In this document: in pieces, positions 17,396 through 26,246 of the stretch
Layout: each line of letters begins with the position of its first letter
How positions within the stretch are numbered: position 1 is the first letter of the stretch
NCBI GenBank assembly: GCA_963708725.1
Contig: CAVPTL010000008.1
Location: 822,594-886,593 of the forward strand
DNA length: 64,000 nucleotides
Source of the DNA: CAVPTL01 sp963708725
GTDB taxonomy: Bacteria; Actinomycetota; Thermoleophilia; Gaiellales; JAICJC01
Reading direction: 5' to 3'
Position numbers and translations under genes: made by a program
Notes under the pieces: model-generated
What the model was told of the DNA's origin: nothing
What the model saw: only the letters and a program-made list of their open reading frames with translations
Databases searched by the model: none

Positions 17396-19691
17396 TGGCT
17401 CCCTCTTCGAGGGGGTCGGCCGCGACGGTGGCGGCGCCGACGTAGGGCACCCGCTGGGCCATGCGCACCGTTCCGGGGCGCAGCCGCCGCGAGGCGATTG
17501 CGGGGCCTGAGGCGGTGCGGCCGTCAAAGCTGACGGTGATCCGATCGCCGGTCGCGACCCGCAGCTTCTCGGCATCGTCGTGGTTGATCTCGATCCCGAC
17601 CCGCTTTTGGAAGTGCAGCTCGGGGCTGCGATCGGTGGCGGCTCCGCTCATCAGCTCGCGATAGGCGACCAGCGTCGTTCCGCGTTGTGCGGCGGCGCGG
17701 CCGAGTCGGGGCGCCGGTGGCACAGCTTCGGCCGTGGGGCGTTCGGGCAGCTCGGCTCGCTCGCCCAGCGACGACCACGACATTCCGGCGAATGCGGGGC
17801 GGCTCGCCGCGAGTTCGGCGAAGGCCTGCGGCGCGTCGATCGGCACTTCGAGGCCGAGGCGCTCGCCCAGCTCCGCCGTCCACTCGTAGCTGTCGGGTAC
17901 GCCCTCGGGCGGGGTGGCCGCGGCCCGCAGCCGCTGCACCCGTCCCTCGAGGTTGGTGACCGTGCCCTCCTGCTCGAGCGTCTCGGAGGCGGGCACGATG
18001 GTCGTGGCCCATCCCGATGAATCGTTCTGGAATGCGGTGATTTGCAGGACAAACTGTGATCGGGTAAGTGCCCCGCGCCAGCGCTCGCCGTTTGCCCAGT
18101 CGCCCACCGGATCGGCGCCCAGCAGCACGATGGCTTTGATCTGACCCGACTCCGCTGCCTCGAGCGCCTCGGATGGGGTGTGGGTGCCGAGGCCTGCCGC
18201 ATGGACGCCCAGCTCGTTTGCGCCCGGGGTGATCAGAACCTTTGCGCCGAGCGTATGCGCGACGTGCGCGAGGACGTCGGCCGCCGCCTGGCTGACCCGG
18301 CCGTTCCAGATCAGCACCGTCGAATCGCCAGAGGCGAGCAGCTCACCGAGCTCGGTGGCGGGATCGGTCGCCGACAGCACGGCGGCGTGAGCGGTACCGG
18401 CGGCAGTCGAGATGTGGTGAGCGCCTCGCAGCGTCTCCAACCGCGTGCCTCCGACACCGACGGTGATCACGCGCGCTCCAGCGGTCACAGCCTTTCGGAT
18501 ACGAAGCTCGACCACCGGTGCCCGCTGGCTCAGTTCGGTGTCACCGGCGACCACGATCGTTTTTGCGGTATCGATTTCGGCGATGGCCGCCAGGTACGGC
18601 GACAGGGTGTCGAGGCCGGCGTGCCCGTCGGGGCCCGAAACGCTGATTCCACCCGACATACCCTCGGCCAGGATGCGCGTCCACAGGTGGGCTTCCTCGT
18701 TGGTCTGGGTCGCCGAGGAGAGCACCGCGATCGAGCCCGCCCCATACTTGGCTGCGGTGGTGCGGAGCCGCTCCGAGACGTGCTCGAGGGCATCGGCGTG
18801 GGCCACGGCCTCCAGGCCGCGCCCGCCGCGGATCAAGGGTGAGACGATCCGGTCGGACGCGCGCAGGTGACCCAGCGCGTAGCGGCCGCGGTCGCACAGC
18901 CAGCCCTCGTCGACCTCGGGATGGTTGCGCGACAGTATCCGCACCACGTGACCCTCGCGGATCGATGCCGAGATGTTGCAGCCCACAGCGCAGCCGGTGC
19001 AGATCGTCGGAACGTTTTGGATCTCCCACGGGCGGGCCCGGAAGCGGTAGGTGCTCGAGGTCAGCGCGCCCACCGGGCACAGCTCGGTGACGTTGCCCGA
19101 GAACTCGTTGGTATAGGGCCGGCCCTCGAACGTCGTGATCATCGAGTGGGCGCCGCGGTTTTCGGTCACGAGCTGCATGTCCCCCGACACCGACTCCGAG
19201 AAGCGGGTGCAGCGGTAACACAGGATGCAACGTTCGCGATCGAGCTTGATCAGTGGAGAGACCGGCACCGGCTTGTCGTGGGTGCGCTTGGGCAGCGTCA
19301 TCCGGGTGACTCCCGGTCCGTAGCGGAAGGTCAGATCCTGGAGCGGGCATTCCCCGCCCTTGTCGCACACCGGGCAGTCGAGCGGGTGGTTGAGGAGCAG
19401 GAACTCGAGCACGGCATCCTGACCCTCCTTGGCGCGACCCGAATGCGAGTTGACGACCATGCCGTCACCGGCGGGAGTGGTGCACGCGGTCTGGAGCTTG
19501 GGCATGCCCTCGATCTCGCACAGGCACATGCGGCACGCCCCGACGCCCGCGCCCAGCCGCGGCTCGTAGCAGAACACGGGGATCTCGATGCCGGCCTCGG
19601 ACGCGGCCTCGACCAGCGTGCGGCCCTTGGGCACGGTGATCTCGCGCCCGTTGATGGTCAACGTGACCGTCTGACTCTCAACCGTTGCCAT
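17388..19691 (-). CDS. nuoG: NADH-quinone oxidoreductase subunit G
   Basis: 767 residues. The N-terminal [2Fe-2S] domain (CYEPRLGAGVGACRMCLCEIEG, then CTTP), the CPVCDKGGECPLQD region, CILCYRC and CPVGA supply the electron chain. CTGCAVGCN and the Cys of EGWLC give CX2CX3CX27C, so the distant N7 cluster motif present in Escherichia and Thermus is retained. The rest is a molybdopterin-oxidoreductase-like domain with no expectation of Mo binding. ATG 19691 follows GAGGAGG; an upstream in-frame Met is less likely. Overlaps the small preceding gene by 14 bp. Confidence 0.95.
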   Translation of the reverse strand: MATVESQTVTLTINGREITVPKGRTLVEAASEAGIEIPVFCYEPRLGAGVGACRMCLCEIEGMPKLQTACTTPAGDGMVVNSHSGRAKEGQDAVLEFLLLNHPLDCPVCDKGGECPLQDLTFRYGPGVTRMTLPKRTHDKPVPVSPLIKLDRERCILCYRCTRFSESVSGDMQLVTENRGAHSMITTFEGRPYTNEFSGNVTELCPVGALTSSTYRFRARPWEIQNVPTICTGCAVGCNISASIREGHVVRILSRNHPEVDEGWLCDRGRYALGHLRASDRIVSPLIRGGRGLEAVAHADALEHVSERLRTTAAKYGAGSIAVLSSATQTNEEAHLWTRILAEGMSGGISVSGPDGHAGLDTLSPYLAAIAEIDTAKTIVVAGDTELSQRAPVVELRIRKAVTAGARVITVGVGGTRLETLRGAHHISTAAGTAHAAVLSATDPATELGELLASGDSTVLIWNGRVSQAAADVLAHVAHTLGAKVLITPGANELGVHAAGLGTHTPSEALEAAESGQIKAIVLLGADPVGDWANGERWRGALTRSQFVLQITAFQNDSSGWATTIVPASETLEQEGTVTNLEGRVQRLRAAATPPEGVPDSYEWTAELGERLGLEVPIDAPQAFAELAASRPAFAGMSWSSLGERAELPERPTAEAVPPAPRLGRAAAQRGTTLVAYRELMSGAATDRSPELHFQKRVGIEINHDDAEKLRVATGDRITVSFDGRTASGPAIASRRLRPGTVRMAQRVPYVGAATVAADPLEEGANA

Positions 19692-19854
19692 CGTCCTCCT
19701 CGTCATCCGGCGCATCCCCGTACAGCTGGGCTGCGAGCTCGATCTCCTCGGGCGCCTCGGCGATCGCCAGAAGCGCCGGCACGACCTGATCGGGGTCGTC
19801 GCCCAGCTCGATCCGGCGCTTGGCGGCCGCAGCCGCCTCGTGAAACGTGGTCAT
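19678..19854 (-). CDS. Small acidic hypothetical protein encoded between nuoF and nuoG
   Basis: 58 residues: a helical first half (MTTFHEAAAAAKRRIELGDD), then DPDQVVPALLAIAEAPEEIELAAQL and a very acidic tail (DDEEDDGNG). I do not recognise it. Support for being real: ATG 19854 overlaps the nuoF stop by four bases (ATGA), the coupling used throughout this operon, and its stop lies 14 bp inside the nuoG start region, so it fills exactly the gap between two core subunits. It could be a lineage-specific complex I accessory subunit or assembly factor. Confidence 0.7.
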   Translation of the reverse strand: MTTFHEAAAAAKRRIELGDDPDQVVPALLAIAEAPEEIELAAQLYGDAPDDEEDDGNG

Positions 19855-21167
19855 GTGGGGATTCCCGCCACCTTGGGCGGGTGGTAGAGCGAGGTGATCG
19901 GGCTCGACTCGGTGAACGGGCAGCCGCCCTCGTCGATGTGGCGCTGGAACTCCTCGCGGAAATGGGTGACGTAGCTGACCACCGGCATCGCCAGCGAGTC
20001 GCCGAGCGGGCACAGGCATTTGCCCAGGATCCGGTCGCACACGTTGAGCAGCAGATCCAGCTCGCCCTGTTTGGCCTGGCCCATCTCGAGCTTCTCGATG
20101 ATCTCGACCGCCCAGCGGGTGCCTTCGCGGCAGGGCGTGCACTTGCCACAGCTCTCGTGCTTGTAGAACTCGGCGACCCTCAGGGCGAGCTGCACCATGC
20201 AGGTGCGATCGTCCATCACCATCACGGCGCCTGAACCGGCCATCGAGCCGGCGGCGGCGATCGCCTCGAAGTCGAGTTTGGTGTCGAGCTGGTCGGGCAT
20301 CAGCAGCGGGGATGACGACCCGCCGGGGATGATGCCCTTGATCGTGCGGCCCTCGGTCGCGCCGCCGCCGCAGCCCTCCACGAGGTCGCGCAGCGAGGCG
20401 GTCAGTGGCAGCTCGTAGTTGCCCGGACGGCGAACGTTGCCCGAGAGCGAGAACACCCGCGTCCCGGTCGAGCGCTCGGTGCCGATCTCCTTGTAGGCGT
20501 CGGCTCCCATGGCCAGGATGTAGGGCACCGTGGAAAGCGTCTCCACGTTGTTGATCAGCGTCGGTGCGGCATACAGGCCGGCGACCGCGGGGAACGGCGG
20601 CTTGGAGCGCGGCTGGCCGCGCTCGCCCTCCAGCGAGCTGAGCAGCGCCGTCTCCTCACCGCAGATGTAGGCGCCCGCACCGCGGTGCAGAACCACGGTG
20701 GCGTCGTATCCGGAGCCGAGCACGTTATTGCCGACGAAGCCCCGCTCCCGCGCCTGCTCGAGCGCGGACTTCAAGACCTCGAACTCGGTGCGGTACTCAC
20801 CGCGGATGTAGATGAACGCCGAGGTGGCGCCGATCGCGTAGCTCATGGTCAAGACGCCTTCGATCAGCGCGTGCGGGTTTCGCAGCATGATCTCGCGGTC
20901 CTTGAACGTGCCCGGCTCCGACTCGTCGGCGTTCACACACAGGTAGGCGGGCTTCTTGTCCTTCGGCAGAAACGAGGCCTTGCGACCGGTGGGGAAGCCG
21001 GCACCGCCGCGGCCGCGAATGCCCGAGCCGTCGACCACCGAGACGACCTCACCCGGATCCATGGCGAACGCCTTGCGCAGCTGGGCATACCCACCCGCGG
21101 CCTCGTAATCCTCGATGTCGCGCCGATCGCCCTCGAAGTTGAGCGTGATCTTGGTCGTGGTGCTCAT
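19851..21167 (-). CDS. nuoF: NADH-quinone oxidoreductase subunit F (NADH/FMN-binding)
   Basis: 438 residues. Site of NADH oxidation in complex I. The NADH/FMN motif GSGIRGRGGAGFPTGRK, the AYLCVNADESEPGTFKDRE block, GAGAYICGEETALLSSLEG, and the [4Fe-4S] N3 ligands SCGKCTPCREG plus a downstream Cys (GKCLCPLGD) are all present. ATG 21167 overlaps the nuoE stop (ATGA); longer in-frame readings fall within nuoE. Confidence 0.96.
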   Translation of the reverse strand: MSTTTKITLNFEGDRRDIEDYEAAGGYAQLRKAFAMDPGEVVSVVDGSGIRGRGGAGFPTGRKASFLPKDKKPAYLCVNADESEPGTFKDREIMLRNPHALIEGVLTMSYAIGATSAFIYIRGEYRTEFEVLKSALEQARERGFVGNNVLGSGYDATVVLHRGAGAYICGEETALLSSLEGERGQPRSKPPFPAVAGLYAAPTLINNVETLSTVPYILAMGADAYKEIGTERSTGTRVFSLSGNVRRPGNYELPLTASLRDLVEGCGGGATEGRTIKGIIPGGSSSPLLMPDQLDTKLDFEAIAAAGSMAGSGAVMVMDDRTCMVQLALRVAEFYKHESCGKCTPCREGTRWAVEIIEKLEMGQAKQGELDLLLNVCDRILGKCLCPLGDSLAMPVVSYVTHFREEFQRHIDEGGCPFTESSPITSLYHPPKVAGIPT

Positions 21168-21730
21168 GCGGTCTCTCCTCGCAGCTCGGCGACCAGCTCG
21201 GCGACCTTGTCGGGGCCGAACGGCTCGTGGTAGCGCTCGTCGACGCTCACCACCGGGCCCCAACCGCAGCCTCCGTAGCACTCCACGGCTCGCAGAGTGA
21301 CGAGGCCGTCGGGAGTGGTCTCACCGGCGTGGATGCCCAGAGCCTGTTCGAACGCGCGCAGGGTGTCGCCCGCTCCGACCAGCGCGCACGCCACGTTGGT
21401 GCACACGCACACCTCGTGGGTGCCCTGCGGATGCAGCCGGAACATGTCGTAGAAGGAGGCGATCGACTTGCACAGCGCCGGCGTGAACCCGGTCGCGTCG
21501 GCCACCTGCTCGTAGGCCTCGGTCGTGAGCCAGCCGTACTCCTCCTGCGCCAGCCGCAGCGCGGGGATGATCGCCGAGCGGGGCTCCGGGTAGAGCGCCA
21601 CGACGTCGAGGATGCGGTCGCGCAGCGGCCGCGAGCGATCCGGCTCGGGCAGCGGTGGGGGCATCGGGGGCCGGGTCTCGAGGGCGCCGGCCATCGTCTC
21701 GGCCGCCGACGGATCGGGGCGCATGCTCAT
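21164..21730 (-). CDS. nuoE: NADH-quinone oxidoreductase subunit E
   Basis: 188 residues. Thioredoxin-like subunit holding [2Fe-2S] cluster N1a; ligands are in CTNVAC and ECYGGCGWGP. Residues about 1-35 are a proline-rich extension before the conserved helix (ALRLAQEEYGWLT). ATG 21730 is preferred because it overlaps the nuoD stop as ATGA, although ATG 21724 and a GTG nine bases upstream are possible. Confidence 0.93.
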   Translation of the reverse strand: MSMRPDPSAAETMAGALETRPPMPPPLPEPDRSRPLRDRILDVVALYPEPRSAIIPALRLAQEEYGWLTTEAYEQVADATGFTPALCKSIASFYDMFRLHPQGTHEVCVCTNVACALVGAGDTLRAFEQALGIHAGETTPDGLVTLRAVECYGGCGWGPVVSVDERYHEPFGPDKVAELVAELRGETA

Positions 21731-22995
21731 CGGTCGCACTCTCCCATGACCCCGTCAAGCGATCCGACGACGGCGATCATGTCGGCGATGTAGCGGTTGA
21801 CCGAACACATCGCGGTCGACTGAAGACTGACGAAGCTCGGCGCGCGGAAATGGATCCGCCACGGCTTGGGGCTGCCGTCCGAAACCAGAAAGCACCCAAA
21901 CTCGCCGCGCGGCGACTCGACCGCCGAGTACACCTGGCCCGGCGCGACCCGGAAGCCCTCGGTCACGAGCTTGAAGTGATGGATCAGCGACTCCATCGAG
22001 GTGTGCAGCTCGTGGCGCGGCGGCAGCACGTATTTGCGGTCGTCGGCCATGACCGGCCCCGACGGCATGTTCTCGAGGCACTGGTCGATGATCTTGACCG
22101 ACTCGTACATCTCGCGCGTGCGGCACAGGAACCGGTCGTAGCTGTCGCCGTGCTCGGTTGTGATGACGTCGAAGTCGACCTTGTCGTAGGCCAGATACGG
22201 CTCGTTCTTTCGCAGGTCGTAGTTGATGCCGGAGGCGCGCAGGTTCGGACCCGAGAGCCCCATCGCGATCGCGGTATCGGCGTTGATCGTGCCGATGCCC
22301 TTCAGCCGGCCCTTCCAGATCGGGTTCTCGGCCAGCAGGTCGAGATAGGAGTCGATCTTGGACGGCATGTCCTTGACGAACGCCTTGCACTGGTCGTAGA
22401 AGCCCTTGGGGAGATCCTCCGCCACGCCGCCGAACTGGGGATAACGGTCGTGCATGCGCACGCCGGTGACCATCTCGAACAGGTCGAGCACGGTGTCGCG
22501 CTCGCGCGTGCAGTAGAAGAAGATCGACATCGCACCCATCTCGATCCCGGAGGTACCGAGGTAGATCAGGTGAGAATGGATGCGGTTCAGCTCCGCGAAC
22601 AGCGTGCGGATCCATTGCGCGCGCTCGGGCACTTCGATCTCGATCAGTGCCTCGACCGCCTGGACGTAGGCCAGCTCGTTGGCGAAGAACCCGAGGTAGT
22701 CCATCCGCGGCGCATAGGGGATGCCCTTCCAGTAGGTCTTCTGCTCGAAGTTCTTCTCAAAGCCGGTGTGGACGTAGCCGATGTCGGCGTCGAGGCCGAC
22801 CACGACCTCGCCGTCGAGGGTCACGATCAGACGCAGCACACCGTGCGTCGACGGGTGGTTCGGCCCGAAGTTGACGGTGATCAGATCCTCGCCCGGCGGC
22901 GGATCGATCTTGGATGGCGCACCCGGGGGGATCACCGCCGGGGTGCCCAGTGGCACCACCGGAGCCGCGGGGCGATCGTGTTCGGTGGTGCTCAT
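21727..22995 (-). CDS. nuoD: NADH-quinone oxidoreductase subunit D
   Basis: 422 residues. The 49-kDa subunit, related to NiFe-hydrogenase large subunits, that forms the quinone pocket with NuoB. Conserved stretches: NFGPNHPSTHGVLRLIVTLDGE (quinone-site His), YVHTGFEKNFEQKTYWKGIPYAPRMDYLG, and ESPRGEFGCFLVSDGSPKPWRIHFRAPSF. Separate nuoC and nuoD genes are usual for actinobacteria. ATG 22995 overlaps the nuoC stop (ATGA). Confidence 0.96.
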   Translation of the reverse strand: MSTTEHDRPAAPVVPLGTPAVIPPGAPSKIDPPPGEDLITVNFGPNHPSTHGVLRLIVTLDGEVVVGLDADIGYVHTGFEKNFEQKTYWKGIPYAPRMDYLGFFANELAYVQAVEALIEIEVPERAQWIRTLFAELNRIHSHLIYLGTSGIEMGAMSIFFYCTRERDTVLDLFEMVTGVRMHDRYPQFGGVAEDLPKGFYDQCKAFVKDMPSKIDSYLDLLAENPIWKGRLKGIGTINADTAIAMGLSGPNLRASGINYDLRKNEPYLAYDKVDFDVITTEHGDSYDRFLCRTREMYESVKIIDQCLENMPSGPVMADDRKYVLPPRHELHTSMESLIHHFKLVTEGFRVAPGQVYSAVESPRGEFGCFLVSDGSPKPWRIHFRAPSFVSLQSTAMCSVNRYIADMIAVVGSLDGVMGECDR

Positions 22996-23567
22996 ACGGC
23001 GTCGGTGAACTGCACCGGTTCACCACCGATCGGGTAATCCTTGCGCAGTGGGTGTCCGGCCCAGTCTGAGGGCATGATCAGCCGCTTCAGGTTGGGGTGG
23101 CCCGAGAACTCGACGCCCATCATGTCGAACTGCTCGCGCTCGTGCCAGTCCGCGGTTGGCCATATCTCGACCACGCTGGGCACGGCCTCGCCGTCGTCGA
23201 GTGCGACCATCAGCCGCGCCCGCTCGGGCGGGCCGCCATCACCGCCAATGTGGGCGAGGTGGTAGAAGACCGCGAACCGCTTTGCGGGCGGGGCCGTCGT
23301 CTCGGGGGTGCCCCAGCTGCCGGTTGCGTTGATATCGCGGCCGCGCTCGGTGCCGAAGTAGCCGGCCACCTGCTCGCCGTAGCCGAGGTAGTCCACCGCC
23401 GACACCGCCGAGAGAAAGTTCTTGCCGTGCTCGTCGCGCAGCAGCCGGCAGACCGCCAGCAGGTGCTCCTTGGCCACCGTGAGCGCGGGCATGTCGGAGT
23501 GCTCCTCGGGCTCGACCGAGCCGGGGATCGCGGTGTTGATCGCCTGGGCGAGTTCGTCGGAGGTCAT
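22992..23567 (-). CDS. nuoC: NADH-quinone oxidoreductase subunit C
   Basis: 191 residues. The 30-kDa hydrophilic subunit of the connecting arm. Key stretch: PTADWHEREQFDMMGVEFSGHPNLKRLIMPSDWAGHPLRKDYPIGG, the family signature. The middle contains a poorly conserved insertion (GYFGTERGRDINATGSWGTPETTAPPA). ATG 23567 overlaps the nuoB stop (ATGA), which rules out the longer in-frame reading. Confidence 0.94.
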   Translation of the reverse strand: MTSDELAQAINTAIPGSVEPEEHSDMPALTVAKEHLLAVCRLLRDEHGKNFLSAVSAVDYLGYGEQVAGYFGTERGRDINATGSWGTPETTAPPAKRFAVFYHLAHIGGDGGPPERARLMVALDDGEAVPSVVEIWPTADWHEREQFDMMGVEFSGHPNLKRLIMPSDWAGHPLRKDYPIGGEPVQFTDAV

Positions 23568-24091
23568 GCCTTCGACTTCTCCAGGTCGTAGGCCGGCGAG
23601 ACGCCCGCGCGAATCTTCTTCTGGATCAGATTGAGGCCGTCGATGACCGCCTCGGGGCGTGGTGGGCAGCCGGGCACGTGCACATCGACGGGCACGATCT
23701 TGTCCACTCCCTGGAGCACCGCGTAGTTCGCGAACATGCCGCCGGAGCTGGAGCAGGCTCCCATCGCCATGACCCACTTGGGCAGGAGCATCTGGTCGTA
23801 GACCTGACGCAGCGCCGGTGCCATCTTGTGCGAGACACGGCCCGAAACGATCATCAGGTCGGCCTGCCGTGGCGAGGAGCGAAACACCTCAGAACCGAAT
23901 CGCGCGATGTCGTATCGCGGCGAGGGCAGCACCATCATCTCGATCGCGCAGCAGGCGAGGCCGAAGCCGGCCGGCCAGATCGAGTTGGACTGGCCCCATG
24001 CCAGCGCCTTTTCGAGCGTCGTCAGCATCACGTACTGCTCGAGATCGTTCGCGCGTACCGCCTTGGAGATATGGACCGGCGTTACCGCCAT
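23564..24091 (-). CDS. nuoB: NADH-quinone oxidoreductase subunit B (cluster N2)
   Basis: 175 residues. Carries the terminal [4Fe-4S] cluster N2 that reduces quinone; ligands are in GLACCAIEMM, GACSSSGGMF and VPGCPPRPEA. The N-terminus MAVTPVHISKAVRANDLEQYVMLTTLEKALAWGQ is close to other actinobacterial NuoB proteins, which supports ATG 24091. It overlaps the nuoA stop by 10 bp. Confidence 0.95.
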   Translation of the reverse strand: MAVTPVHISKAVRANDLEQYVMLTTLEKALAWGQSNSIWPAGFGLACCAIEMMVLPSPRYDIARFGSEVFRSSPRQADLMIVSGRVSHKMAPALRQVYDQMLLPKWVMAMGACSSSGGMFANYAVLQGVDKIVPVDVHVPGCPPRPEAVIDGLNLIQKKIRAGVSPAYDLEKSKA

Positions 24092-24444
24092 TCCAGCGCA
24101 CCCCGTTTCCAAACGTAGATGTAAGCCACCACCAGCAGCACCACGAACACCACCATCTCGGCGAGGCCGAACCACCTCAGCGAGTGCATCTTGAGCGCCA
24201 GTGGGTACAGGAACACCACTTCGATATCGAACACGATGAAGAGCATCGCGGTCAGGTAGTAGCTGACCGTGAATCGCCCGGGCTTGAAGGTGGTCGCCGA
24301 CACGCCGGACTCGAACGGCACCGATTTGTCGCCGGCACGCCGACGGCTGCGGGTCGAGATCGTGAACGTCCCCATCAACAGCGAGGCCGGGATCACGAAA
24401 GCGATCACCGCAAAGACCAAGAGGGCTGCCCATTGACCGAGCAC
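24082..24444 (-). CDS. nuoA: NADH-quinone oxidoreductase subunit A
   Basis: 120 residues, three transmembrane helices. Signature FESGVSATTFKPGRFTVSYYLTAMLFIVFDIEVVFLYPLAL includes the conserved acidic residues of the quinone-site loop. First gene of the operon: GTG 24444 lies 8 nt after a TATAGT box, so the whole 14-kb nuo message appears to begin at or within two bases of its start codon. Confidence 0.94.
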   Translation of the reverse strand: MLGQWAALLVFAVIAFVIPASLLMGTFTISTRSRRRAGDKSVPFESGVSATTFKPGRFTVSYYLTAMLFIVFDIEVVFLYPLALKMHSLRWFGLAEMVVFVVLLVVAYIYVWKRGALEWR

Positions 24445-24452
24445 GAAACCCG

Positions 24453-24458
24453 ACTATA
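24453..24458 (-). promoter_or_regulatory. Leaderless promoter of the nuo operon (-10 TATAGT)
   Basis: On the minus strand TATAGT is followed by 8 nt and then GTG of nuoA. No Shine-Dalgarno can fit. It is the only promoter-like sequence upstream of the 14-gene operon in the short interval to the divergent Fe-S carrier gene. Confidence 0.6.
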
Positions 24459-24590
24459 GCACCGGCACAAGCGGGTGCCGGTTGGGGTCGGGATGGCCGC
24501 TTTCTTCCGCTGTTTAGCGGGCGGTAACCGGTGTCACAATGTCTCGACAAACTCTCATGATCCAGGCCCTCGGGTACGATAAGAGGAGCA

Positions 24591-24998
24591 ATGGTTACCA
24601 TCACCGAGCGTGCTGCCCAGAAGGCCCTGGCGCTTCTCGCCGCCGAGAACGACCCGCAGCTCACGGGTTTGCGGGTCGCGGTCGAAGGCGGCGGCTGCTC
24701 CGGCTTTCAGTACGCGCTGGGCTTCGACGGCGCGGCCGAGGCGGAGGATCGGGTCGAGGTCATCAACGGCCTTTGCCTGATCATCGATCCGCACAGCTTG
24801 CCGTACCTCGAGGGCGCGGCGATCGACTACGAGGACGGCCTGATGGAAGCCGGATTCCGGATCACGAATCCGAACGTCGTGGCCGCGTGCGGCTGCGGCA
24901 GCTCATTCCAGGCACGGGATGAGCAGGATGCCGAGCCGGTTGCCGCGGCCCATGGTCACGACCATGACCATGGCGACGGCTGCGGCTGCGCCGCCTGA
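24591..24998 (+). CDS. erpA: A-type iron-sulfur cluster carrier (ErpA/IscA family) with His-rich tail
   Basis: 135 residues. HesB/IscA fold with the three cluster-binding cysteines: GGGCSGFQYALGF and the ACGCGSSF pair near residues 98-102. Homologues end shortly after this motif; here there is a 30-residue extension ending in HGHDHDHGDGCGCAA, a likely extra metal-binding tail. It sits divergently next to the nuo operon, whose product needs eight or nine Fe-S clusters. Upstream are TACGAT (24575-24580) and GAGGAG just before the ATG. Confidence 0.88.
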   Translation: MVTITERAAQKALALLAAENDPQLTGLRVAVEGGGCSGFQYALGFDGAAEAEDRVEVINGLCLIIDPHSLPYLEGAAIDYEDGLMEAGFRITNPNVVAACGCGSSFQARDEQDAEPVAAAHGHDHDHGDGCGCAA

Positions 24999-25009
24999 AC
25001 GGCCGGCCG

Positions 25010-25843
25010 ATGGCCTCGCATATCACCCGTCGTAGCCTGCTGACCGGTGCCGCGGGTGTGGTTGTGATCGGTCTTGGCGCCGCCGCGGTCGAGGGCCCGC
25101 GCACCCTGGCCAAGCACATGCGCGACGACGTTTTGGGAAAGCCCGAGGCGGTGATTCCCACCGCCCCCGAGGGCCAGATTCACCTCGACACGGTGTACTC
25201 CCATGCCCGCGGCCAGGATGTCTCGCTGTTTACCGCCGTCCCGGCGGGGTACGGCTCGGGAGCCGGGCTGCCGGTGTGCCTGATCTTGCACGGAGCCAGC
25301 GCCCGCCCGCCGGACTATCAGCGGTTCGGCTTCGGACGGTTCCTGACCGCGGCTGTCCGAAACGGCGCTCCGCCTTTCGTGCTGGCGGGTGCCGACGGCG
25401 GCCTGCTGTTTTGGGAGCCGGGCCACGAGGCTGGGGACAATCCCCAGGCGATGGTGATCGATGAGATGCCCGGCTGGCTCGACCGGCGCGGGTTCGACAC
25501 TTCCCGGATGGCGGCCTGGGGCTGGTCGATGGGTGGGTACGGAGTGCTTCGGCTGGCGGAGGTGAAGCCGAACTGGCTGAAAGCGGTGGCCGCGTTCAGC
25601 CCTGCCGTCGAGCCGGATGACCGGGCGTTCGGCGGGGTGGCTGCGCTTGCCGGCCAGCCGACCGGTGTGTGGTGCGGGACGTCGGATCCGCTCTACCAAA
25701 ACGTGCGTCAGTTCGTGGCGGCGATGCCGCAGAAACCCGACCCGTTGTTCTACGGCGAGGGGGCACACACCCGCGCGTTTTGGGACAGCGTCACACCCCA
25801 GGCGTTCGCGTTCGTCGGTGAGAAGCTCACTCCCGCTGGATAG
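25010..25843 (+). CDS. Secreted (Tat-type) alpha/beta-hydrolase esterase
   Basis: 277 residues. The N-terminus ITRRSLLTGAAGVVVIGLGAAAV is a twin-arginine signal (RR at 7-8, then hydrophobic stretch). The mature part is an esterase-D/feruloyl-esterase-like alpha/beta hydrolase: CLILHGASARPPDYQRFG (oxyanion region), nucleophile elbow GWSMGGYG, an acid candidate in CGTSDPLY and His in EGAHTRAFW. Likely hydrolyses an ester outside the membrane; substrate unknown. It starts 11 nt after the Fe-S carrier gene, so may be co-transcribed, and queF follows 9 nt later. Confidence 0.78.
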   Translation: MASHITRRSLLTGAAGVVVIGLGAAAVEGPRTLAKHMRDDVLGKPEAVIPTAPEGQIHLDTVYSHARGQDVSLFTAVPAGYGSGAGLPVCLILHGASARPPDYQRFGFGRFLTAAVRNGAPPFVLAGADGGLLFWEPGHEAGDNPQAMVIDEMPGWLDRRGFDTSRMAAWGWSMGGYGVLRLAEVKPNWLKAVAAFSPAVEPDDRAFGGVAALAGQPTGVWCGTSDPLYQNVRQFVAAMPQKPDPLFYGEGAHTRAFWDSVTPQAFAFVGEKLTPAG

Positions 25844-25852
25844 GCTTCGGGC

Positions 25853-26218
25853 ATGGACCTCACCAAGCTGGGTAATCCCGAGTCCTCGGCCGATCGCCGG
25901 CTGGAGGCCTTCCCGATCGCCGATTCCACCCAGGTGATCACCCTCGAGTGCGCCGAGTTCACCTGCCGCTGTCCGGTCACCGGGCAGCCCGACTGGGCGC
26001 GGATCACCATCGAGTATCGGCCGGGGGAATGGGCGGTCGAGACCAAGAGCGTCAAGCTGTATCTCGAGACCTTCCGCGAGCAGGGGATCTTCCACGAGCA
26101 CCTGGCGACCGTGATTCGAGACGACTTCGTGGCGGCGCTCTCACCGGTCGCACTCTCGGTCACCGTGAACTTCAACGCCCGCGGCGGCATCGCCCTCCGC
26201 GCCACCAGCTCGCTATGA
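25853..26218 (+). CDS. queF: 7-cyano-7-deazaguanine reductase (preQ1 synthase)
   Basis: 121 residues, the short unimodular QueF type. Reduces preQ0 to preQ1 with NADPH. The catalytic cysteine lies in AEFTCRCPVTGQPDWA and the substrate-binding segment in EWAVETKSVKLYLETFREQGIFHE, with the T-fold end FNARGG. It converges on queD-queE-queC, which make preQ0, giving a complete local preQ0-to-preQ1 set. Its TGA stop (26216-26218) is the first triplet of palindromic repeat copy 2. Confidence 0.95.
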   Translation: MDLTKLGNPESSADRRLEAFPIADSTQVITLECAEFTCRCPVTGQPDWARITIEYRPGEWAVETKSVKLYLETFREQGIFHEHLATVIRDDFVAALSPVALSVTVNFNARGGIALRATSSL

Positions 26219-26246
26219 ATAAATGGTGCCAGGCACCATTTATTCA
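26216..26246. repeat. Palindromic 3'-end repeat, copy 2
   Basis: Perfect 31-bp palindrome with the same arm TGAATAAATGGTGCC and central A. Its first three bases are the queF stop codon. Together with copy 3 it brackets a 152-bp non-coding segment. Confidence 0.95.
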
